Below, in pieces: positions 22,634 to 33,819 of a stretch of DNA of 64,000 bases. The notes below the pieces were generated by a model that saw only the letters and a program-made list of their open reading frames with translations, had not been told where the DNA came from and made no database searches. Position 1 is the first letter of the stretch, and the number at the start of each line of letters is the position of its first letter. Origin of the DNA: Cristatella mucedo (lineage: Eukaryota; Bryozoa; Phylactolaemata; Cristatellidae); the NCBI GenBank assembly GCA_009760855.2, contig WPIO01000026.1:2059501-2123500 (forward strand), in the 5' to 3' direction. The translations under genes and the position numbers were made by a program.

Positions 22634-24107
22634 ACTGAATACGAGCTTAGACTGGGCAGTCGCAGACAGGATAGCGGTTCTTTCGTGCAAATAAAAGGCG
22701 ACTGCTGGTAAAGCGCACGTGACTGCTTAAGCAACGCAGGGATGTTAACGTAATGTGATTGGCTGACGCAGCTACGCGGGCGCGGACGGACGCGGCTCTG
22801 AGAGTCTTCGCGTAGCGGAGACTGTGACGATGCGACGGATACGGAAGCTGCGGGCGACGACTCTTTCGAGCTTCGCGAACGCGAACATGGGCCATTGTGA
22901 CTTATGTCGGTGAGTGTTAAGTAACGGCCTGCAGAGGCGATGGAGTTATGACAAGGACGCCGGGCACACAAACCGCCTCTCTCTCACTGAGGTAAAAATA
23001 TAACCAGTTTACAAGAGTAGCTGTGTTACTCGGAAGCAACACTTGTAGCAGTCCTGTAGCGTGAACCTTAAAACTAAGAGTAACGCAGTGCAAAACTCAG
23101 CGATTGGGAGGGATGGGTTTGTCTATTGATGTATAATGAGGGTAAGAAAGAAAGGGAGATTACGAAATAATTCTCAATAAGAAGGCTGAGAGCTGACCCT
23201 GGTTATTGCTATACAGCCGGAGAAGTGGACAGGATTCTTGACTTTCGAACTGGCTAGCGTAGGGCAGTGCGTAGACACTTGCATAGCCCTTTTCAGAGCG
23301 AGCGTTTGCCGATCGGTTATTCATATTGCCGAGTCGTACGTCGCCTTCCGCTTGCGACGACCCGCCCGAGTCGCCGACTGCGCCCCGACTGCGCCGCGTG
23401 CACGCGAGCATTCGCGCTTTCACTCGAGAGCGATTTTCTTGCCTCGTTCCGCTTTCCCGGACATTTCGGGCGCTCGGTTCTCGCCGATCGGCGGCGGCGT
23501 CGGGTCCGCTTGCTTCGCGCTCGGCGCGCGAAGTGCCGCGGCCGCTTCGCGGCACGACGGGCGAGCGCTGGAACGCCGGAACGATCGCCCGAACGTTGGC
23601 TGCGATTTGGCGAACCCGAAATGCAGACGGCTGAGCAATTTTAGGAGCACTCTCATCTCGCCCTCATAGTGACCGATCGAAACGATGCGCCTCAGTGCAC
23701 TTCAATGCGCCACGATCGAGCCTCGATCGAGCCTCGACGCGCTCGCGAGTCCCTCGTGATGAGAGACATTGCACGGTGAACCGCTCGCCGATCGATCGCT
23801 GTAAAAGAGTGAGACAAAAAATGCTTACGCTGCTTTCAGTCGCCGAGAGCACAGCCTGACGAGGATTTTCCCGCTTGAAACTCTTCAGCATATTGATCAG
23901 TCTCTTGAAATCGCCGCATGAGTGAACACGTTATGACTGACGGCTAATGTGGTGGCATCCAAAACCATTTTTTTTAGGATACCAAAAAATATCGACTGTA
24001 TTCGTGCTTTGTTTTTCGGATAGCAGAACACCATAGCCACATTATTCAATGATAAAGCTGCATATCTTGTTGATTATTGAGCACGCTACCACTAACCATT
24101 CGATCGT
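22634..24107. other. Spacer with a CpG-dense patch at about 23.28-23.76 kb
   Basis: The central part is CpG-dense, with overlapping open frames on both strands up to 143 codons and no recognised domain. It resembles an orphan promoter-like CpG cluster. The flanks are ordinary AT/GC-balanced DNA. Confidence 0.4.
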
Positions 24108-24200
24108 GCTTCCTTTGCAGCAAATGTAAATTGCCTAGAAAGAGATCGAGTTCACTGGGGCGCTTTATCAAGTTTATTGTTATTATATTATCATCATTAT
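24108..24200 (+). mobile_element. Solo L2 3'-tail with hairpin
   Basis: TGCTTCCTTTGCAGCAAATG, then AAATTGCCTAGAAAGAGATC, GGGGCGCTTTATCAAG and an AT-rich (TTA)n tail. A little of the preceding L2 3' UTR is present (GATTATTGAGCACGCTACCA). No coding sequence remains. Confidence 0.7.
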
Positions 24201-24771
24201 CTTCAGTCCAAGAAACTTAAAAATGGGACACCATACACAAGAGTCTTCACGTTGGAATTCGAAAAAGATGAAAATTTTCTGTAACAGCTCTTGTGCGTTA
24301 TAGGTGAGCCAGTACATGTACTAGCTAAAGAATTGCCTTGAAAACGGCTTATCGCTGTTAACTTCGTGCTATAATCCGAGTAACTTCGTGCATGCTTAGA
24401 AAAATATGGTCGTGCTTTTTATTAAAGAGTCTTCTTCTTTTATTCAGCACCAGCTCCATTTTCACTGAAAAAAATTCCCTCAAGTCTCCATATTTGAAAG
24501 CAACTACCCTGCTTTTCCGCTTACAATTATACACAAGTTATTCACGTTGATAGCACTTACTAAGCTTGAAGCGATTTGAATATTCTTTACTTGCCGGCCA
24601 GTGAGGGCACATGAATGCCCTCCCCTCGTCAGAAAGGGATGGCAATAGAGTTCCAGATGAGAATCGGGTCATATCAGCCCGCAAAACATCCCGGGTTGGC
24701 AGATAGGCAGCCAACGGAGAGCCACTCTCTCGCGCCATTAGAAAGCATCGTTGAGACAGCATCGTCTGACG

Positions 24772-24806
<35 letters not shown>
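24772..24806. repeat. (ATCGTC)n hexanucleotide repeat
   Basis: Almost six tandem ATCGTC units. Frames through it read His-Arg on one strand and Asp on the other, both repeat artefacts. Confidence 0.9.
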
Positions 24807-24889
24807 GGGCATCGTCTGAACAAAGACACAGCCCCTGCTCGTAAGAGTCGTTCAAGCTTGGTGGGCAGCGCAAAGACCCGAGCAGACGC

Positions 24890-26870
24890 TCACGCTGCAG
24901 CGGAAGCTAGTTCTGCGCGCTGACCGCTCGCTGTTCGCTTCTTTTCGCTTCCGTTTCGCATCTCTCCTCGCAGCCGCTCTCTGTCTGTGCGCAGCTTGAC
25001 CGCGCGCGCACGGCTCGCTCGTCCTGCGCTGCTGCTGCTGCGCTCCGCGCACGGCTCGCTCGAGCAGCTCGAGCGGCCTGATGCTTTAGAACCTGATGCC
25101 GACCGACGAATACCCGTGAATCTACGGTTTGCGTCGGCTTGCCGCCGGCGCTGATCTATCTGCGAGTCAGTCTGTGCACGCAACGCTCGCACTGCCACTT
25201 CCTGCCGCCGCCGCCGCTCCGCCATATTCCCCGTGCGCAATTGCTCTATTCCAATGCATCCATCGCGGAAGTCTCTGTGCTCTGTATTTTCTCCGGCTAC
25301 GGCGACTTTTTGGTAGCCGAAAGGTGTCTATTTGCTCCTCCCTTCTTCGGCCTTGGCCTTGGGTATTTAGTCCACTGTTTACGCTGGAGTGCTGTAGATG
25401 AGCACGTCGCGACGAACGTTTTTCAACGCGACACTTTAAAGCCGCACCCGAAACTTACGTGCCGGTCAACGCGGAAGGAAATGGTCGGCCTCCCTCTGAG
25501 CAACTGCTGCTAGTTCAATCGAGCCTTGGGCTGAGAGATTTGCTGCCGGCAACACCGATCCTGACCGCGCCGAGTTGCAACGTCTGCCAACTGCTAAGGG
25601 ACGGCTGATGAAAGGCGGTTGAGTACATTCGCTCCGCGGTTCGCGAGTACTTAATATGCTAGCTTGTTTTCGTTCACCGCATATTCTTTTCTCGAGTCTT
25701 GATATTCTTCGTTATTTGATCGCTACCCTGTTTAGCTCTTTCTCTGCCGCTGCCTTGATAGCCATGACCTTCGTTCCGTACGGTACCCCATGACGGAGTA
25801 GAAAGCGTAGGCTTTAATGCAGACGCGCAATGCGGGCATCCTTCGGCGACTGTGGAATCGATATCGTCTACGCGCTGCCAATGCAGCGACGAATCAGCTG
25901 CATGGACCTGCACCAATTAGAGCGCGTTCGTCGCCGGTCACTGGGTGCAGATTCGCAAACGGCCAATCTTTGAAGTCTCCGCTTGGCGCCGGGACAAGAG
26001 ACGGCAATCGGACGGGCATCAGTGCAGCTTCGCGCCAAGCGACAGGTTTGCGCACGAGTTCCCTTCGTGCCTTCATAATAAAAAGTTCAAGACAACCTCC
26101 TCGCCGCGCGAAAATTTGGTCGCTAATACGACGAAGAGTACCCGCAGAAATGGAGCCCAAATCTTGCAGCGCCGAGGCAACGCTGCTCGCGCGTTGCCTC
26201 GGCGCTGCCGGCAGTGTACTCACCTGCGACTGACCTGCGGGGCGCGTGCGCAAGCATAGACGACGGTGCGCACACATTTTTTTGTTCGCCGCTAAAGCAG
26301 TGGGACGCTCGATCCGCGAGCGGACCGAGCGTCCTCGCAGCGAATGCCCAGACCGAGGCGGCGCTGTCCCGCGATATCCTCTCCACCGCGCGCGCGCTCG
26401 CGGCCGGCGATGGTTTCCGGCCAGGAGCCGCGGTCTGGCGCTTTTCCAACCGGCCGCAGCGCACGTCTCGCCCACGGCACGCCCCAAACCGCAAGTCTGG
26501 GTGGACACCCTGGGTAAGCGAGGGCAGACGGATAAAGAGGAGGCACCCCAGGTGGAAATATAATGCGCCTGCAGTCGTCGCTCGCTCGCTCGACTGCGCG
26601 CTCGCGTCTCTCGCCGTGCGGAAATGCCTGGCTGCGACAGACGACGACGAAGGCCTGTACAGGAAGTGTCTTCAAATATGCTTTCCGGCCGGATGCTGTC
26701 TGCGAAGTGCGCGATAGCGCTTCCGTACAAAAACGCTGTGCAAACATGCCACGAACCCGGCAGCATGCCTGAAATCCGTAGCAAGCCAACCCGATCGCAA
26801 TGATCAGAGTCGATGCTGAATTCCGTGCCTCTCAAAAAATAGTGAAATATCTTGTACTGTCGCAAGTATG
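24890..26870. other. CpG-dense region without a recognised gene
   Basis: A broad GC- and CpG-rich stretch (strongest at 24.9-25.25 and 26.15-26.65 kb). A 351-codon minus-strand frame ending at 25894 crosses it, but the frame opens in a CA microsatellite, a 167-codon frame lies opposite it, and no domain is seen, so I do not call it a gene. A promoter or untranslated first exon is possible. Confidence 0.4.
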
Positions 26871-26875
26871 TTATA

Positions 26876-26953
26876 CACACACGCGCACACACACGCACGC
26901 ACGCACGCACACACACACACACACATACATACAGGGTATGTACAATCATCTAA

Positions 26954-27014
<61 letters not shown>
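26876..27014. repeat. (CA)n, then a (CT)n(TA)n block
   Basis: (CA)n with CG variants is followed by the unique stretch ACAGGGTATGTACAATCATC (from 26931), TAACTTT, (CT)n and (TA)n. The same unique stretch and the same order of arrays recur at 27729-27831. Confidence 0.93.
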
Positions 27015-27017
<3 letters not shown>

Positions 27018-27719
27018 GTCCCTCATTTATAGTGGGTAATCACTCTGCCGTGATAGGTGAATTTCCGCGAAGTACAATTCTTTATTTATAAATCGAATAT
27101 TTTAGCAACTAGAGCAAATAAAATCTGTTCACGACCCTCTAATTTGGTTTTAACATTATTAAAGCCCCCTAGACATGAAACAACATCATTTTAGTCATCA
27201 TTACTCCCGTATTATCTAATATATATTATATATTAGATATAATATATTAGATATATATTAGATATATATTAATAATATATTAGATATAGACAATATATTA
27301 GACAAAGTAAGGGATATTAAGACGTATTAGACGTTACAAATATCATATTATTATTAGTAGTGTACATTAAATTACACACACTCAGCTTTTATGCGCAACC
27401 ATTAACTTATAAAAATAGTGCAATTTGTTCGATAAGAATGAAGAGGTGTACTGCGCGACAAAACAAGGTTACTGCTCTCAATAAGGCGGCACCTGGCGTT
27501 GAAGGATTTGTGGGAGGGCTCCAATATATAAACCAACAGTCCGTATGCACAGTAATTTTAATTTTAATTGTGATGCAAGGCTGTGTAATTAATTCAGACA
27601 ACCGAGCGCGCACTGTATCATTTTCACCATCTCGATTAAATTTTTAATGAAGATATTTGAAAAAACCACCATAGAGGGAAGCCGCGAAAGTCGAAGCGCG
27701 AAGTGGCGAGGGACAACTG
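27013..27719. mobile_element. pogo/Tigger-like non-autonomous DNA transposon
   Basis: The ends are imperfect inverted repeats. The left end reads AGTCGTCCCTC and the reverse complement of the right end reads CAGTTGTCCCTCG; both are followed internally by TTCCGCG- or TTTCGCGG-type motifs. CAGTNGTCCCTCG-like termini are typical of pogo/Tigger elements, which insert at TA, and this copy sits in a (TA)n array. The roughly 700-bp interior is AT-rich, has no transposase frame, and includes a palindromic ATATTAGATATA cluster at about 27215-27305. Confidence 0.6.
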
Positions 27720-27751
27720 ATTATAAAAACAGGGTATGTACAATCATCTAA

Positions 27752-27753
<2 letters not shown>

Positions 27754-27831
<78 letters not shown>
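27754..27831. repeat. (CT)n(TA)n block, second copy
   Basis: This is a longer version of the block at 26957-27014, preceded by the same 27-bp unique sequence. Confidence 0.95.
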
Positions 27832-27834
<3 letters not shown>

Positions 27835-27852
27835 AATATACATACTTAATCG

Positions 27853-27975
27853 CTTATATAGCACCCAAAGAGAACTTAATCTCTATACCGGGGAATCATG
27901 AACGCTGCAGAGCACGAAACCTTGACCTTGTCGTGAGAGCCAAACGTCTGACCCCACGGTCAAACCACTTTCGAT
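27853..27975 (-). mobile_element. SINE family 2 copy
   Basis: In plus orientation it begins with the tail hairpin (GCACCCAAAGAGAACTTAAT, CTCTATACCGGGG) and then a degenerate tRNA-like head (TCGTGAGAGCCAAACGTCTG, ACGGTCAAACCAC). It matches better-preserved copies at 44.6 and 50.3 kb. Confidence 0.6.
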
Positions 27976-28974
27976 AACGGCGAAGCCATTGGCGTTACAA
28001 GTGCAAGTAAAGGGCGAGAGATTGATGTGGCGGTGTAGCGAATTCATTGCCTTTGCCTCTGCTACGCCAGTGCAGCCCCTCGCCCCACGCTGCGATTGCT
28101 GGAAAGCCGGAGCGGAGCGCCCCCGTTTAGCTCACTAAACGGGAAGACGGCTCCTCGCCGTTCGAATCTGAAATAATTGACGGGGGATGCTTGGAGTGCA
28201 GAGTGATGGAAATCGGGTTTGCTGCATCGCCGAGAAAGTTCCAAGAGTCAAGCTCACGCTCCTCGGCCGCCGCCGCAGCCTGTTCAAAGCATTTTAGCAA
28301 CGCGCTAGTATCATGCGGAGAGCGGCGACTTTCGCAAGTGGATTCCATTCTTACGCTCGTGTGCCGACAACGATAATCGAGCGGCCGTTGCCGAATGCTA
28401 GCGGCAAACGCAAGATGCCACGCGCAGGTGCTTCTCTGCTCTGCTACAGACAGAAAGCGCTAAGTTCAGACTTCCGGTCCATGCCATGAAGGACAAGGAG
28501 ACCAGTCGAAACGTTTTAAAACCCCGTCAAGCAGAATTGCGCGAGTAATTATCTGACTGGCTGTAGTCGCAGCTATGTCAGCTTCTCCGCCTGCCAGAGC
28601 GGCTCACCAAATAGGCTCTAGGTTCGCAAATGAAGCCAATTTAATTAAAATATTCGCGTTGTAGAGCGTATCTCCAGACATGAATGCTGCTCGCGCTTAT
28701 TAAATTAATAGTAATTAAAAATCGAGCTAGAGAATAAAAAAAATTCACATATATTTTCCATCATTTTATTTTATATTTCTTACATTTTCCTCGTCTCACT
28801 CGTTACGTCGTCACTCCACAAAGCCATGTACAGTTGCATATGGCAACATGCGGTGGAACTAAGGAGCGCCATTGATAGCGTTCAGTCGATGTTTGCTGGG
28901 CGACGCGCCAGTGCAAACTCAGCTGAATGCTTTGAGCAAGGATAAACCACCAAAAATTGTCACCCGGACGTGCC
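27976..28974. other. Unannotated spacer
   Basis: Unique sequence, GC-richer to about 28.4 kb and AT-rich after 28.7 kb. No exon or known repeat was recognised. Confidence 0.5.
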
Positions 28975-29134
28975 CAGTTCAGAATTAAACTTCAGAATTA
29001 ATTAAAGCAGAATTAATTAATTCTTTAATTAATTCTATTATTTTAATTCTTTAATAAATTCTGTTATTTTAATTCTTTAATTATTTCTGTTAATTTTATT
29101 CATTAATTAATTAAAACAGAATTAAACTTAAATT
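28975..29134. repeat. AT-rich tandem block (TTTTAATTCTTTAAT units)
   Basis: Imperfect units of about 28 bp built on TTAATTCT and AATTAATT palindromes, able to fold on themselves. It adjoins the 5' end of the SINE that follows. Confidence 0.75.
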
Positions 29135-29310
29135 AAGCTTCGTCACTAGGTAAGGCTGTTGCTTTCACGACCTCTTTCCCGAGGTCGTGGGTTCGATTCC
29201 TGCGGTGGGCGATTCTTTATCGCCACTGCAAGCGGTGGTGAAAGCCGTAAAGGCTCTTCTGTCGCTATACAAAAAGAGGCTGCTTAATCAGCTAGGATTT
29301 TTTTTTACTT
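29135..29310 (+). mobile_element. tRNA-derived SINE, family 1, copy b
   Basis: The head is truncated at the A box (GTCACTAGGTAAGG), but the B box GGTTCGATTCC is intact. It has the inverted repeat around CACGACCTCTTTCCCGAGGT, the body GGTGGGCGATTCTTTATCGCC and CAAGCGGTGGTGAAAGCC, and the tail TACAAAAAGAGGCTGCTTAA followed by a T-rich end. Confidence 0.85.
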
Positions 29311-29454
29311 GCAAGAGGAGCAAGCTGCTGTGCGAACCATTTGACAGTCTCTCACCCACTGGCTTGTGGAATCGCATCCAGTGACCTTCCTTAAAAGGTT
29401 TTCCGAGATTTCTGCATGCGATGTCGATACCTTTACAAGGCTAGCAAAAAGAGT

Positions 29455-31155
29455 CGTCTCCTGAAGGCCCTATACCATCATCTCTGTGGTCTTCACTGGT
29501 AGAGCATCTTTGTTCTGCCATAACCGAGATTTTCCATGCTTCTTTGGCGAAGGCATTGTACCCAAGTCCTTCAAATCGGCAGTCGTTAGACCCATACTTG
29601 AAAAAAACCTGGATTAGATGCAGAAGTCCTTGCAAACTATCGCCCAGTTTCCTTTCTTCCTTTTTTGTCAAAGATTCTTGAAGAAATTGTCGCTAAGCTG
29701 CTGTTTGCACATATCGAAAAGAACAAAATCTCAGAAACATTTTGATCAGGGTTCAAGGTACGGCACTCCACTGAAACTGCTCTCCTTCGTGTTAACAGTG
29801 ACATTCTACGTGGCAACGATGACGGGAATGTCACTACCCTAGCTCTGCAAGACCTATCAACTGCCCTCGACACCATTGATCAGGATGTTCTATTTGAGCG
29901 ATTGAGAACCACGGTCAATCTGGCTGGTGAGGCACTGGGGTGGTTTAAATCGCACTTGTCTGATCGCGTTCAATACGTGTCGTGTGGAGGTCAGGTCTCG
30001 CACGCTAGACAGCTCCCCTGTGGAGTCCCTTAAGGGTCCATCCTCGGTCCCTTGCTGTTCTCCGTTTATACTCAACCTCTGGAAAATTGATTAAGGCCCA
30101 TCGAATAGGATATCGCTTTTGTGCTGACGATACTCAGCTGTATTTTTCATTCAAACCTTTGGAATCGGCTGCAGCAACTAATAAACTGAATGCTTGCTTG
30201 CAGACATTTGATCATAGATATCGGAAAACTTTTTGAAACTTAATGAAGATAATCCGAACTGCTGCTCATAGGACACCCTAAGCGTGTGGCTGGATTAAAA
30301 GGCTTTACTCTTCTAATAGGTGATGCTGTTGTGCGACAAACACCACGTACTCGAAATTTTGGTGTCGTTTCGACAGCTGCCTAAATTGTAAAAGCTTCAT
30401 TCAGAAGACTGCTTCTACAGCTAGCCATCACGTGTGATCCCTATCTAAGATTAGGACTGTCTTCCAGAGTGGCTTGCAAAAATTTAACTAGCTCCTTAGT
30501 TCTGTCTTGGCTTGATTATTGCAATTCCCTTTTGGCTAATCTACCAAAGAAAGCAACTAAGCCACTGCAGATAGCTATGAATATGGCTGCAAGGCTAGCC
30601 TTCAAGCCCCAGAGGTTTGACCACGAGTCTCCTTTGCTGAAATAGCTAGGATGGATGCCGGTTGAGCAACGGATACAGAGCAAAGTTCTTACGCTGACCC
30701 ACAAGGCCCGCCACGGCTTGGCTCCTTCGAACCTAGCTGAACTGCTGCACCAGTTTCAGCCTCGTCGTGCCTTCAGGTCCTGTAGGGCAATAAATTAGCT
30801 GTCCCATTCCTCCGCTTAAAGATCGTTGGCGACAGAAGCTTTAGGTCTGCAGGTCCTAGACTGTCGAACTTGCTTCCACGATTCTTACGCTACGACAACT
30901 ATTCTCCTGCTGCCGACTATAGCTCATCCTTTTCAGAGGTCCTGAGCTGCTACTTCCATGCTACTCACTACCTCAACTGCTCTCCTGACTGTGCTATGCT
31001 TCCCAATTTTTGTTGCGTGAGACGAAGTCTGTTGGCTACCGAATGCGTACCAAAAGCCGCCAAGACTGTGAGTGCGCTATACGAAACTCTCCTGCGTAAC
31101 ATTCACATAGTCTTTATGGCTTTGTGGAGTTACAGACGGGGATACATTAGATGAC
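29455..31155 (+). mobile_element. LINE family 2 (CR1/L2-like), decayed RT
   Basis: Plus-strand translation, broken by frameshifts and stops, gives NYRPVSFLPFLSKILE, QGSILGPLLFSVYTQPLE after a stop, the RT active-site region CADDTQLYFSF (near 30118), DYCNSLLANLP and RLAFKPQRFDHESPLL. This is a non-LTR reverse transcriptase distinct from the L2 family: it has no AAAGCGCC hairpin and its last 300 bp end at GTTACAGACGGGGATACATT. That 3' segment recurs as a truncated insertion at 61.35-61.65 kb. Its endonuclease part is not recognisable. Confidence 0.78.
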
Positions 31156-31327
31156 ATTACTGATTGGTACGCAGGCGTAATCGCTCATTCCATATACTGC
31201 TGCCTATTCAGTCAGGACATTTCTACTGGGAGAGGTTGCGATAACAAAAACACACGAAAGTCATTTTCGGTAATCAAGCACTTCGACGCAGGCGATGCTC
31301 CGTTGACTTTCATTTAGCCTAAGTGAA

Positions 31328-31478
31328 TGTTTAGCCCGATGGTTTGAGTGTTCGCATCGATTAAGACTAGGTTAATGTTTTCGATGACTGATGTCGCGGG
31401 CTCGAGCCCTGTGGCATATATGAAGCATCTGGATAGAGGTTGGGGTGCTATATAACAGAATTTTATTATTATTATGTG
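31328..31478 (+). mobile_element. SINE family 2 copy
   Basis: A tRNA-like head (GCCCGATGGTTTGAGTG; B-box region GCGGGCTCGAGCCCTG), then GGCATATATGAAGCATCTGG, ATAGAGGTTGGGGTGCTATA and (TTA)n. Confidence 0.7.
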
Positions 31479-32221
<743 letters not shown>

Positions 32222-32227
<6 letters not shown>

Positions 32228-33819
32228 GCGATCAAATACCGCTCGCTCGCTTGCAGCGCAGCGAGAGGTCTGCCGCGCCTGGCCTGCAGCCCGGCCTGCA
32301 GCCCGGCGCTCTCTCGCCATTCGATTGAGGGCTGTCGGCTTGTGCCGAGATCGGCGCCGCCGCGCGCTCCCAATTTGCGGGAAGGCTGGCTGCGGATCGC
32401 GAGCGGATGTGCTCGACGCCTCATCCGTCCGTCCGTCCGCGAAGCGGTTGGCGGTCCCGGGCCGCTTCGCGCCGTTCTCACGGACGGATATCTACTTACC
32501 GGGCTACGCCGGATGTCTAATGGACCCCGTTGGACAAAACGGACGCACCAGATAGCTGGGAGAACAGGTGGTGGGCTAGTGAACCATCCTTGGAATGCGC
32601 AGGCTAGAGCGGCAGACTAGAGCGGCGCGCCAGCAGCCGAGCGGTACAGCCCCGCCCTTCCAACACCACCAACACCACCACCACCACCCCCCGCCGGCCG
32701 CCACCGCTCGTGCCGAGGCTCGCTGGTACCTCGGCGTGCGTCTTGGTTCGACTTGAAAAACGCCTATTTGAATTGTCCATGCGACGATCGAGCTGGCGCC
32801 GCGACCAAATCGATCGAGCGAGCGAGCAACTCGATGCACGCGCTTTCTTTTCGCATAGCAGCTCCTGAACCTGAGGGAGCGCACTACCGCAGGCTCAATA
32901 CAAAGCCCTTTTCGCAAGCCTTCTGCCAAGGCGATGGCTTCTTCTCCTGCCGTCTGTTCACGCACTTCGTCGCCTGCCGTCAATCACCCCTCAAGATCAT
33001 CACCCCATATTCCTTAGTCGCTGTCGACCATTTGCGTAATTTCGCTCCGCATCGAATGCGATTTTCTGGCTTTCGCCTGGGCCTGAGACGAAGGCTGCTT
33101 TTGAATCGTGCTCGCGCGCAAAGTAAGCATCATTCGCAGCTACAGCTCTCATCACCGGCTGACGCGTAGGCGGGCAGCGTCGAAGTGGCACAGGTGGTCC
33201 GGCGCGCTCTTACCGTTACTAGCAGCCGTCGGTTCGGATTGTCCGTGCAGCCGTAGCTGTGTGTAACCCGTGGCGATAGCCTTTTGCATTTCGACGCTCA
33301 GCAGTTAGCCCGATGCGCCACGGCTTCGCAAACGTCTCGGTGCGCCAGCTCGCCTTCGGGCGGCTGAGGCTACAAACAGAGAATGGCCGCCCACTCGAAT
33401 TGACGGCGAGTAGGAAAACGTGCCGTCTGTGGAACGATCCGTCGTAGCCATCAGTGACGTCCTGGCGTCCCCTTCCATCCAGCACACCTCTCACTCAGAT
33501 CTCCACAACAATGATTGGAAGTTTCTACTAGCAAGCAGAAAGAAAACTCGGGCACGCTACGTAGCTCACAGGGCGAGCTCTGCAATTGGAGGTCGTACAG
33601 CTTCCGACCGACTAGGGCCTAGCGGATCGTTCAATTACGATAGTCGCCCTTTCGAACGCTTTCTTTTCTAATTAAGTAACCAAGTCTTACAGTGCATTGA
33701 GCAAGCTCACCCTGCATGGCACTCATGTCCACTTCTTTCGACTGCTTTCATCAGCAACTTCACTCGCCCTCACTTCCGCTTCAATCTGCCTGAACGAATT
33801 TTGCAAGGAGACGACCGCT
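32222..33819. other. GC-rich to balanced unique sequence
   Basis: The part up to about 32.75 kb is GC-rich and contains a CAC/CAA run (32660-32687). The remainder has open frames up to 138 codons without a recognisable domain. Confidence 0.45.

Noticed and set aside
25894-26949. 351-codon minus-strand frame
   Set aside because: It begins in a (CA)n array (Val-Cys run), crosses CpG-dense DNA with long open frames on the opposite strand, and has no recognisable domain.
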